Below the pieces are notes generated by a model. It ran no database searches. It was not told the DNA's origin and saw nothing but the letters and a program-made list of their open reading frames with translations. The position numbers and the translations under genes are program-made. A stretch of 41,094 bases of DNA from a virus: positions 1-41,094 of the IMG/VR virus record IMGVR_UViG_3300009151_000143, one strand, 5' to 3'. Shown piece after piece: positions 1 through 7,707 of this stretch (the stretch's first letter is position 1; the number at the start of each line of letters is the position of its first letter).

Positions 1-2
1 CA

Positions 3-311
3 CGGAGCACCCAATACTCAGCAGCCATACTGGGAGCTCAACAAGTGTCGTCCGGAGCTACTGGTGCATTACCATCAGGAAATCAACGTGAATCAACTGA
101 TGCTAGAACTGTGTGGGCATTAAAAAATGCCGCACCACCAGGTGCACCTACAGACGGAGCCGGCAACACTATAAATGCTGTACCAGAAACGGTGCAAGCA
201 GGACCGCCTAAATTGAATTCAGTAGTAGCAAGAATTAATGCGGCCGCGGCCGCCGCAGGCCCTGTAGGACGTGGATCTCAACCACAGAAAATTGCAGGAG
301 ACGGGGGATAA
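3..311 (+). CDS. 3' end of an unrecognised, probably structural gene (partial)
   Basis: The frame is open from the left edge to TAA at 309-311, so this is the C-terminal part of a longer gene; a GTG at 45 is an internal codon with no convincing ribosome site. The visible 102 residues are rich in Ala, Pro, Gly and Asn and contain a run of six alanines (coded at about 235-260). No domain is recognised. It lies 3 bases before the baseplate hub gene and on the same strand, so a role in the baseplate or tail is the natural guess, but this rests on position only. Confidence 0.7.
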   Translation, partial: RSTQYSAAILGAQQVSSGATGALPSGNQRESTDARTVWALKNAAPPGAPTDGAGNTINAVPETVQAGPPKLNSVVARINAAAAAAGPVGRGSQPQKIAGDGG

Positions 312-314
312 TAT

Positions 315-1835
315 ATGGCAGAAAGTGTACAACGCAGTCGAGGACGGCCCAGTAACTACAAACCAGATCGTGGTGGTGTACCTGCAGAATTTGGACCATT
401 CTACGGCATAGTCATGAGCACTGTTGATCCTACACGGGCTGGACGTCTTAGAGTGTACATTGATATATTTGCCGCTGGTACTAAAGCGGACATGGAGGAC
501 GAAAGCAATTGGACCACAGTAAGCTACATGCCTCCTTTTTATGGATCAACTCCCTTACAAGGCAAAGCTGATAGTGGTAATATTGGATCTTATCCTGGAA
601 ATCAAAACAGTTACGGCATGTGGTTTACTCCACCAGACGTGGGAGTAACTGTGTTGTGTGTGTTTGTAAATGGTGATCGAAGCCAAGGGTTTTATATTGG
701 TGTAGTACCCGATCAAGGACTAGGTAGCATGGTGCCTGCTATAGCATCGGTTCCGGCTTCGCAAGCAAAAGTGCAAAATCAAAATCAAGAAACATATTTT
801 GCTAATGCTTCAAGATTGCCGGTAACAGAAATTAATACCAACAACGCAGAAATTTTTAATAATCCAAGATTTTTTGATCAAACTAAACCGGTACACAGTT
901 ATCTAGCACAAGCCTTGCTTCAACAAGGCCTAATCAACGACATTGAACGTGGAACTATACAAAGCTCAAGTCAGCGCGAAACCCCTAGTGCTGTGTTTGG
1001 AGTTAGCACTCCTGGTACACCCATCTATCAAGGTGGCATGAAGCCCAATGACATTCGTACAAAATTAAATTCTGGTGAAATCACTCCGGGTCAAGCGCAA
1101 GTTATTGGAAGAGTAGGCGGGCATAGTCTTGTGATGGATGACGGAGATCTTACTGGACAAAATGCCATGCTGAGATTACGTACCAGCAAAGGGCATCAGA
1201 TTACCATGAGTGATAGTGGTAATTTCTTTTACATTGTCCATGCCAACGGACAAACCTGGATTGAATTTGGAGTAGAAGGCACAGTAGATGTGTATGCCAC
1301 AAACAGTGTAAACATACGCACCAAAGGCGACATCAACTTGCATGCTGACAGAGATATCAACATGTTTGCCGGACGTTATTTAAAAATGAAAAGCCAAGAA
1401 GACATGCAGTTGGAAACTGATACATTTTTAAGTGTACAAGCCCAAGAAGACATTACATTGTATAGTAAAAATACAATTGGCGTCAAATCCGACGGAACAT
1501 TAACGCTAAACAGTTCATCAGGCTCATGGGGTGCAGGATCTGCACTGGTATTAGAAGCAGGCGGCATTGATCTTAACGGTCCTGCCGCAGACGAAGTTGC
1601 GACTCCGCAGCCACTAACCACAACCTTGCTTGATGACACTGAGTGGGACACTAGCGCAGGATGGACTGTAAAAACAGAAGGGATCGAAAGTATTGTTAGT
1701 CGAGCACCCACACACGAACCTTATCCCTATCACAATCAGGGAGTGGATGTTAAAGTTGTATTTGAAGAAGGCAAACCTAGTCCACCACCTGGCGCAGAAC
1801 CAGTACCAGCTGGCGTAGAAATCGAGGCAAAATAA
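315..1835 (+). CDS. gp5: Baseplate hub / central spike protein, gp5-like, without lysozyme domain
   Basis: 506 residues. Residues about 25-135 look like the gp5/VgrG OB-fold: FGPFYGIVMSTVDPTRAGRL, then TVSYMPPFYG, PPDVGVTVLCVFVNGD and GFYIGVVPD. Residues about 270-410 have the short alternating strand pattern of the trimeric beta-helix needle (for example NIRTKGDINLHADRDINMFA). In T4 gp5 a lysozyme domain separates these two parts; here the linker (about 150-265) is Gln/Asn-rich and shows no lysozyme-like sequence. The last 80 residues are Pro-rich. By family knowledge it sits at the centre of the baseplate and pierces the outer membrane. ATG 315 follows the previous stop by 3 bases; the next gene starts 1 base after its stop. 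Fold assignment is by eye. Confidence 0.85.
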   Translation: MAESVQRSRGRPSNYKPDRGGVPAEFGPFYGIVMSTVDPTRAGRLRVYIDIFAAGTKADMEDESNWTTVSYMPPFYGSTPLQGKADSGNIGSYPGNQNSYGMWFTPPDVGVTVLCVFVNGDRSQGFYIGVVPDQGLGSMVPAIASVPASQAKVQNQNQETYFANASRLPVTEINTNNAEIFNNPRFFDQTKPVHSYLAQALLQQGLINDIERGTIQSSSQRETPSAVFGVSTPGTPIYQGGMKPNDIRTKLNSGEITPGQAQVIGRVGGHSLVMDDGDLTGQNAMLRLRTSKGHQITMSDSGNFFYIVHANGQTWIEFGVEGTVDVYATNSVNIRTKGDINLHADRDINMFAGRYLKMKSQEDMQLETDTFLSVQAQEDITLYSKNTIGVKSDGTLTLNSSSGSWGAGSALVLEAGGIDLNGPAADEVATPQPLTTTLLDDTEWDTSAGWTVKTEGIESIVSRAPTHEPYPYHNQGVDVKVVFEEGKPSPPPGAEPVPAGVEIEAK

Positions 1836-1836
1836 C

Positions 1837-3303
1837 ATGGCCGAATTTGTTTTTAATTTAGATCAACTTAAATCAAGTGTTGGCAAGTTTGAATCTGGCC
1901 TCTATTCCAAGACCAAAGATGAAGACCTCAAATACACCGGCAATGATTATATTATATGGGACAGAACCAACGCTGAACGCATACGTCGCGGGTTACCTAG
2001 TTTAACCGACACCGGTTATGCAAGGCCGCCAGAAGATACCACATCTGTTCCGGCCACAGGATCAGCACCTACCAATGCTGATGGCACAGCAAAAACATTT
2101 GCACTTAAAGGCCCACCGGGATTTACTAGAGAGCAAGCATTTGCAATTTTTAAGAAACAAGCCGACACTGGATCACTAGTAGGATTTACACCTGGCGAAA
2201 CTCTTAGTGCGGCTACCCAGGCCGCAGACGGATTGCCATCAGCACAAGCCGCACTGGCACAAGCCCAATCAGGCACAACCGGTAGTCTGGGTGCATTTGC
2301 ATCCAATTTGTCATCTTCTGGTGTTAATCTTTCAACAGGAAGAATACCGTCAGTGGATTCAGCGTTTGCTAAGGGCGGCATCAATGGCGGTGCCGGTGCA
2401 TTTGGTGGTGTGATTGGTAGTGTAGCCGCAGGCTTGGGCGCATCGGGCGGAGCCCTTGGTGGATCTCTGGCCGGCATTGCACCGGGACTTACTGCCATGG
2501 TTGGTCCCGCGGTATCTGCCTTTACAGGTGCGTTGGGAGGCAACACAGGATCATCCCTGGGTACAGCATTAACTGGTGCGTCGGGTGCTCAGGGATCAGT
2601 TGCAGTAACGGCCATACAAACTATCAACAAAAACATTACTGCATCGGCAGTAACCAGTCCCATCAACATAGCAGACTTTTCAAAAATTACCAGTAGCGCA
2701 GGAGCATTGGCCCCAATAGGGCCTATGAGTGTGCCCGAAGTTAATGGTGTGTTGGCACAAGCAAAAAATCTTACAGGACAAGGGTTTTACGATCTTAGTG
2801 ACACCAAAGGACTTGGAGCATTTGGATTGAATGTGGGACAACTTGAAACTGCTGGATATGTTAAACCTGGATCCAGTGCCAAGTTTGGATTATCGGCATT
2901 GAGTGATGTGGTAAAAAGTCCTGCTGTATGGACTGGCAAAGACGGCATTAAAAGTGTTGGTGATTTGTTAGGCAATGCCGGCAAGCAAAGTCAAATACAA
3001 CAAGACTTAATGACCAAAGGCGTAGTAGGCATGGGTGCTGTAGGCATACCAATTGACAAGTTATCAAGTCAGGGTATTGCCGGAATGAGTTTGAATGCAG
3101 CCAAAAGTTTGCCTGATGCGGAAGCATTTGCCAAAGGCTTGCCTATTCCTGGAGACGCTACAGGTGCAGTACAAGCAGAATTTTCTAGTGCTGTGCGAGA
3201 TGGAGCATTTGCTGTGAATTTAGTAAACACAAAATACCCACAGCATTCAAACAACAAGATGTGCCTAAGCCAGCCGCAGACACAGTGGGTAGAGCCACAG
3301 TAG
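1837..3303 (+). CDS. Gly/Ala-rich baseplate-region structural protein (N-terminal part, frame apparently shifted at the end)
   Basis: 488 residues in the open frame. The first 60 are polar and charged (MAEFVFNLDQLKSSVGKFES). Residues about 130-260 are a low-complexity Gly/Ala/Ser region. About 300-440 carry repeated helical segments ending in AKGLPIPGDATGAV. The last 23 residues (YPQHSNNKMC...) differ in character from the rest. If reading slips back one base in the AAAA run at 3231-3234, the text becomes NTK-IPTAFKQQDVPKPAAD and runs straight into the next ORF, giving one protein of about 640 residues. This is either a frameshift, a real mutation, or a sequencing error. It lies between the hub gene and gp25. 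I do not recognise the family; no enzymatic motif is visible. Confidence 0.8.
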   Translation: MAEFVFNLDQLKSSVGKFESGLYSKTKDEDLKYTGNDYIIWDRTNAERIRRGLPSLTDTGYARPPEDTTSVPATGSAPTNADGTAKTFALKGPPGFTREQAFAIFKKQADTGSLVGFTPGETLSAATQAADGLPSAQAALAQAQSGTTGSLGAFASNLSSSGVNLSTGRIPSVDSAFAKGGINGGAGAFGGVIGSVAAGLGASGGALGGSLAGIAPGLTAMVGPAVSAFTGALGGNTGSSLGTALTGASGAQGSVAVTAIQTINKNITASAVTSPINIADFSKITSSAGALAPIGPMSVPEVNGVLAQAKNLTGQGFYDLSDTKGLGAFGLNVGQLETAGYVKPGSSAKFGLSALSDVVKSPAVWTGKDGIKSVGDLLGNAGKQSQIQQDLMTKGVVGMGAVGIPIDKLSSQGIAGMSLNAAKSLPDAEAFAKGLPIPGDATGAVQAEFSSAVRDGAFAVNLVNTKYPQHSNNKMCLSQPQTQWVEPQ

Positions 3304-3767
3304 ATGCCGCAAGCAATCGTGTGCTTGGGGACGACAAGATACCCACACCTGATTACTCTGGCTCATATTATGCCTTGTCGTCAGAACAAAGAACTCAAGC
3401 CTTGAGTACCTACCAAGCGGCTCTTAAAGAATTAGTAACTTTAATATTAAAAACCAAAACAGCATTTGACTCAGTATATCAAAAAATAAATGCTTTGACA
3501 AATCAACAAACAATCACGCAACAGCAGTACGATGCAGTTGCTGAAGAAAAAGCACAAGCTCGCAAAGGCTTATTTGAGAGCGGAATACAACAACTAATTG
3601 ATACTGCATCCAATGAATGGAACAAACTCAGCTTGGAAGCACAAATGAATGTTGATCCAAGTTATAAATTTAGTATTGTAAACAAAGAACTTCAAAAGAT
3701 TGCTAATAACAACATTGCTCTTGGGCAATTGCTTACTGATGTTCTTAAACCTAAAATCGAAGGGTGA
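3261..3767 (+). CDS. C-terminal part of the preceding structural protein in the -1 frame
   Basis: The open frame begins before 3261 (stop TAG at 3186-3188). The only nominal start is GTG 3261, which has no Shine-Dalgarno sequence, so independent translation is doubtful. The text just upstream in this frame (AFKQQD before VPKPAAD) continues the composition of the preceding protein. Residues 1-30 are Pro/Asp linker. The rest, up to KPKIEG at the end, looks helical and probably coiled-coil, with Gln/Ala/Leu-rich heptad-like stretches (QAALKELVTLILKTKTAF and EKAQARKGLFESGIQQLI). Best read as the C-terminal domain of the 1837 gene reached by a -1 shift; a separate small structural protein is the alternative. 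Confidence 0.7.
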   Translation: MPKPAADTVGRATVDAASNRVLGDDKIPTPDYSGSYYALSSEQRTQALSTYQAALKELVTLILKTKTAFDSVYQKINALTNQQTITQQQYDAVAEEKAQARKGLFESGIQQLIDTASNEWNKLSLEAQMNVDPSYKFSIVNKELQKIANNNIALGQLLTDVLKPKIEG

Positions 3768-3787
3768 GGAACCGGTGAATAACCTCC

Positions 3788-3795
3788 CATAAATA
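3788..3795 (+). promoter_or_regulatory. T4-type late promoter-like motif CATAAATA
   Basis: CATAAATA differs from the T4 late promoter consensus TATAAATA at one position and lies in the short gap before gp25. In T4 such boxes are read by the phage sigma factor gp55 with gp33 and the clamp gp45. The predicted start point would fall at or within the first codon of gp25, which makes it either a leaderless promoter or a chance match. Confidence 0.4.
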
Positions 3796-3799
3796 CCAT

Positions 3800-4177
3800 A
3801 TGGCACAAACATTCATTGGGTTCAATACACAAAATCAATACAAGAAGTTCACACTCACGGACTTTGCATTAATCAAACGAGACTTGCTTAATGCATTCAA
3901 CATACGCCAAGGACAACTGCCCGGACGTCCTGCATACGGCACTGTACTTTGGGATTTGCTGTTTGAGAATCAAGTTGAAGAATTACAAAATGCAATTGTT
4001 AAAGAAGTACAAAGAGTAGCCGGCGGGGATCCTAGAGTTTACATTAGCGATGTACAATGTTTTCCCCAGGATAATGGCATACTAATTCAACTTGAACTAA
4101 CTGTGATACCGAGTAGTAATGCCGAGCGTTTGAGCATCTTTTTTGATTTACAACAACGTAATGCCTCCTATGTATAA
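3800..4177 (+). CDS. gp25: Baseplate wedge protein, gp25 family (GPW/gp25 fold)
   Basis: 125 residues, close to the 132 of T4 gp25. The family pattern is clear: an N-terminal helix segment (TLTDFALIKRDLLNAFNIRQ), the RPAYGTVLWDLLFE region, a helix with EELQNAIVKEV, then DPRVYISDV and paired strands ILIQLELTVIP. gp25 forms part of the wedge that transmits contraction to the sheath; the fold is shared with phage P2 gpW and type VI secretion TssE. It sits directly before gp6, as in related phages. ATG 3800 has no good ribosome site; a late-promoter-like CATAAATA ends only 4 bases upstream, so the transcript from that motif would have almost no leader. Confidence 0.9.
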   Translation: MAQTFIGFNTQNQYKKFTLTDFALIKRDLLNAFNIRQGQLPGRPAYGTVLWDLLFENQVEELQNAIVKEVQRVAGGDPRVYISDVQCFPQDNGILIQLELTVIPSSNAERLSIFFDLQQRNASYV

Positions 4178-4196
4178 CATAGCCGTTTTTGATATC

Positions 4197-4204
4197 CATA
4201 AATA
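4197..4204 (+). promoter_or_regulatory. T4-type late promoter-like motif CATAAATA
   Basis: The motif lies in the 47-base gap between gp25 and gp6, 20 bases before ATG 4225. A Shine-Dalgarno AGAGG at 4211-4215 follows at good spacing. This arrangement (late box, short leader, ribosome site) is what a T4-like late promoter for gp6 would look like. Confidence 0.6.
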
Positions 4205-4224
4205 AAAGATAGAGGCGCAGACAA

Positions 4225-7200
4225 ATGGCAAAAACCACAAGACAAACAGCGATATTTGGTGTAGAAGATTGGAAACAAATCTACCAAACCTATCGCGAAG
4301 CAGACTTTCAAAGTTATGATTTTGAAACCTTACGCAAGAGTTTTGTTGATTATCTGCGCTTGTACTACCCAGAAACATTCAATGACTACATTGAATCGTC
4401 AGAATATATTGCTCTTTTGGATGTCATTGCATTTATGGGCCAGGCTCTAGCATTCCGCACAGACTTGAATACTCGCGAAAACTACATGGATACTGCTGAG
4501 CGTAGAGATAGTGTTGTGCGTTTAGCAAATTTAGTAGGCTACACAGCCAAGCGTAACATTGCCGCACAAGGCTTGTTAAAAGTATTTTCAGTTAACACAA
4601 CAGAAAATGTTATAGATTACAATGGTATAAATCTTTCCAATGTCACAGTAGATTGGGCAGATCAAACCAATCCTGATTGGCAAGAACAATTCACTACAAT
4701 TATCAATGCTAGTCTAGTAGACACACAACGAGTGGGTAGACCTGGCAATCGCCAAACAATTTTGGGCATTCGCACAGACGAATATGCGGTCAATTTGGTA
4801 CCCGGATATCTTCCTGTTGTGCCATATACAGCCACAGTGGATGGTGTAAGCATGCCATTTGAAGCAATGACCTCAACTTCTGTAGGCCGAGATTATCTTT
4901 ATGAGCCATCACCAAGACCAAATGTGCCTTTTAACGTGTTATTTCGTAACGATAGTCTAGGATTTCAATCAGCTAATACTGGTTACTTTTTCATGTTCAA
5001 ACAAGGTGTTTTGCAAAATCAAGACTTTAACCTTGGCGAGCGTGTGAGCAATCGCACGGTAAACATCAACATCGAAGGCGTCAATAACGAAGACCGTTGG
5101 TTGTTTCAATTAGACAATGTGGGTAATATAAATCGTGAATGGGATTATACAGAAAATATCTATGCGGCCGCAGGCGAGCAAGTAGCTACAGATACAAGAC
5201 CTATCTACTCTGTTACATCAAGAACCAATGATCAAATTACCATGATATTTGGTGATGGTGTGTTTTCACAAATTCCAGTAGGCACATTCCGTGCCTATGT
5301 TCGTGCAAGTAACGGATTGCAATACATTATTAATCCTGAAGAAATGCAGTCAGTTAATATTCCTATTAGCTATATTAGTCGTGCAGGTAATTTAGAAACA
5401 CTGACATTCACCTGTGGCATTACTCGTCCTGTATCAAATAGCCAGGCACGTGAAAGTATTGATGCTATCAAACAACGTGCACCGGCCAGATATTACACAC
5501 AAAATCGCATGGTTAACGGTGAAGACTACAACCTTTTTCCCTACACACAATACAATAGTATTGTAAAATCTAAAGCATTGAATCGTGCAAGTATTGGTAC
5601 CAGTCGTTATCTTGATTTAGTTGATAACACCGGCAAGTATTCTAGTACTAATAGTTTTGGTACTGATGGCGGATTATGGGAACAAAACATATTACCTACA
5701 ATATTGTTTTCGTGGATTAACCGTAACGAAATTGCCGATGCAATTACTAATCAGTTTCAGCCTAAGTTGGCTGAAACTACTACTCGTCAATTCTATTATG
5801 CTAATTTTCCCAGAGTAACTTCAACAACATTGCCCACATATGGTGGCACTACTTGGGTAACAGGAGCTAACTGGGTTCAAAGCACCACCTTGGCCAACGA
5901 AACCACAGGATATTTTAGAAACACAACTTATTCTACTACATGGCCAAATGGCTCGCCGATACCGGTAGGATTTACAACTACTACAAATTTTAAATATGTG
6001 GCAGTGGGTAGTTTGATAAAATTTGTTCCACCCACCGGTTACTACTTTGACAAAAACAACAAACTTCAACAAGGTACACCAACCTCAGCAGATCAAACAT
6101 TAGAAATCTGGGCTAGTCCCCAAGAAATTGTTGGCACTGGGTACAATAACGGACTTGGCAATTTACCGTCAGGAGCAGGCCCAGTCTCGCTCAATAACTT
6201 TGTACCCACTGGTGCTATAGTTGATACTATTATTCCACTTTTTGTAACCGATTTGCCACAGTCTTTAGAATTAGCCATTGCAGAACAAATTTTATTGAAT
6301 CGTAACTTTGGTATTGGTTACGACAACGATGGCGACATTACTGGGGTACCGTACTCATGGTATTTGATTACCAGTACAAACCTTGCGGCAGATGCCACCT
6401 GGGACCAAACATACGCAGGAAATACATCAGGCACAAACTTAGATGCCAGTTGGATGGTTCAATTTGTTGTGCAAAATCAAAACTACACCGTCACCTTCCG
6501 TGGACTAGCTTATAATTTTGGAAGTGTGTTACAAACAAGATTCTTTTTCAATCAAAATGTCGGCGAGATGGTGTATGATTCCCGCACAGGAACTGTGATT
6601 AAAGATTTTATTAATTGTCTTGCAGTGAATACACAACCTGATTCTACCAATCACTTGCCTGGTGATATCATTATGACTATTACTGGCCAGCCAGTTGAGA
6701 GTGACGGCTATGTTGATGATTTCCAGGTGCTAGTAGGATATCGCGACAGCGACAATGATGGCGTGCCTGATAATCCTGACTTTTTTAACGAAATTGTTGC
6801 TCCTGATACCAATCCAACACAAAAATATATATACTTGCAAAAAACTGTGGACTTTGATAATTTACAAAGGTATTTGTTAGTAGAAGCAGGTGTTGTCACT
6901 AGTGACTACCCTACCTATAATGATATTGCAGTAGTTACAACTGAGTGGAGTCCAGGACAGGTATTTTATGCCTACTCTGAAGATGCATTTTACCAGTTGT
7001 CGTTAAGCACAGCTGGAGTTAGAACCTTAATTGATGTTTCTAGCGAATGGGTCGCAAGAACTGGGCGCCAGCAACTGTATTATCAATATCGTCATAATTC
7101 AACTCTGACCAATCGCATTGATCCAGGTACTACAAATATTATTGACTTGTATGTGGTGACACTGAGCTATTATACTGCATATCAAAACTGGATCAGAGAT

Positions 7201-7707
7201 ACCACCAATACTGTGCCAGCACCCACAATGCCCACAATTGATGAATTGAGCACAGCATATCAGGGTTTACAAGATTACAAAATGATCAGTGACAACATTG
7301 TGTTAAATTCAGTAGTATTCAAACCTTTATTTGGCGAAAAAGCCGCACAAAATCTTCGTGCCACAATTAAAGTGATCAGGGCTTCCAACTCTACAGCCAG
7401 CTCCAGCGAAATCAAAAGCACTGTGGTAGCTGCCATGAACGATTATTTTTCAATTGATAAATGGAACTTTGGTGACACTTTTTATTTTAGTGAACTTGCG
7501 GCTTACTTGCACAGACAACTTGGTACAATTATTAGTTCGGTGGTATTAGTGCCATTGAATTCACAAAAGTATTTTGGAGATCTTTACGAAATACGTTCCG
7601 AGCCTTATGAAATATTTGTTAATGGTGCTACAATCAACAATATTGAAGTTATTGAAGCATTGACCAGTACCAACTTGCGTACTGCACCAGGTAGTGGAGT
7701 AATTTAA
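4225..7707 (+). CDS. gp6: Baseplate wedge subunit gp6
   Basis: 1160 residues, longer than the 660 of T4 gp6. The N-terminus is diagnostic: SYDFETLRKSFVDYLRLYYP, then FNDYIESSEYIALLDVIAFM, GQALAFRTDLNTRENYMDTA and ERRDSVVRLANLVGY. A conserved-looking block near residues 405-430 (SIDAIKQRAPARYYTQNRMV followed by GEDYN) matches the gpJ/gp6 core seen across contractile tails. A later Thr/Tyr/Asn-rich beta region (about 520-920) looks like an insertion relative to T4. The C-terminal 150 residues (NIVLNSVVFKPLFGEKAAQN to FGDLYEIRSEPYEIFV) look like the dimerisation core. gp6 forms the ring of the inner wedge. Its stop overlaps the next start by one base (TAATG at 7705-7709). Strong call. Confidence 0.93.
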   Translation: MAKTTRQTAIFGVEDWKQIYQTYREADFQSYDFETLRKSFVDYLRLYYPETFNDYIESSEYIALLDVIAFMGQALAFRTDLNTRENYMDTAERRDSVVRLANLVGYTAKRNIAAQGLLKVFSVNTTENVIDYNGINLSNVTVDWADQTNPDWQEQFTTIINASLVDTQRVGRPGNRQTILGIRTDEYAVNLVPGYLPVVPYTATVDGVSMPFEAMTSTSVGRDYLYEPSPRPNVPFNVLFRNDSLGFQSANTGYFFMFKQGVLQNQDFNLGERVSNRTVNINIEGVNNEDRWLFQLDNVGNINREWDYTENIYAAAGEQVATDTRPIYSVTSRTNDQITMIFGDGVFSQIPVGTFRAYVRASNGLQYIINPEEMQSVNIPISYISRAGNLETLTFTCGITRPVSNSQARESIDAIKQRAPARYYTQNRMVNGEDYNLFPYTQYNSIVKSKALNRASIGTSRYLDLVDNTGKYSSTNSFGTDGGLWEQNILPTILFSWINRNEIADAITNQFQPKLAETTTRQFYYANFPRVTSTTLPTYGGTTWVTGANWVQSTTLANETTGYFRNTTYSTTWPNGSPIPVGFTTTTNFKYVAVGSLIKFVPPTGYYFDKNNKLQQGTPTSADQTLEIWASPQEIVGTGYNNGLGNLPSGAGPVSLNNFVPTGAIVDTIIPLFVTDLPQSLELAIAEQILLNRNFGIGYDNDGDITGVPYSWYLITSTNLAADATWDQTYAGNTSGTNLDASWMVQFVVQNQNYTVTFRGLAYNFGSVLQTRFFFNQNVGEMVYDSRTGTVIKDFINCLAVNTQPDSTNHLPGDIIMTITGQPVESDGYVDDFQVLVGYRDSDNDGVPDNPDFFNEIVAPDTNPTQKYIYLQKTVDFDNLQRYLLVEAGVVTSDYPTYNDIAVVTTEWSPGQVFYAYSEDAFYQLSLSTAGVRTLIDVSSEWVARTGRQQLYYQYRHNSTLTNRIDPGTTNIIDLYVVTLSYYTAYQNWIRDTTNTVPAPTMPTIDELSTAYQGLQDYKMISDNIVLNSVVFKPLFGEKAAQNLRATIKVIRASNSTASSSEIKSTVVAAMNDYFSIDKWNFGDTFYFSELAAYLHRQLGTIISSVVLVPLNSQKYFGDLYEIRSEPYEIFVNGATINNIEVIEALTSTNLRTAPGSGVI

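Noticed and set aside
235-262. GC-rich GCGGCCGC repeats near the left edge
   Set aside because: They code for a run of alanines in frame; no sign of a cloning junction or a regulatory site.
1376-2546. Minus-strand ORFs over the hub and Gly/Ala-rich genes
   Set aside because: They lie wholly inside better-supported + strand genes, have no ribosome sites and show compositional mirror patterns (Pro/Ala runs opposite Gly/Ala codons).
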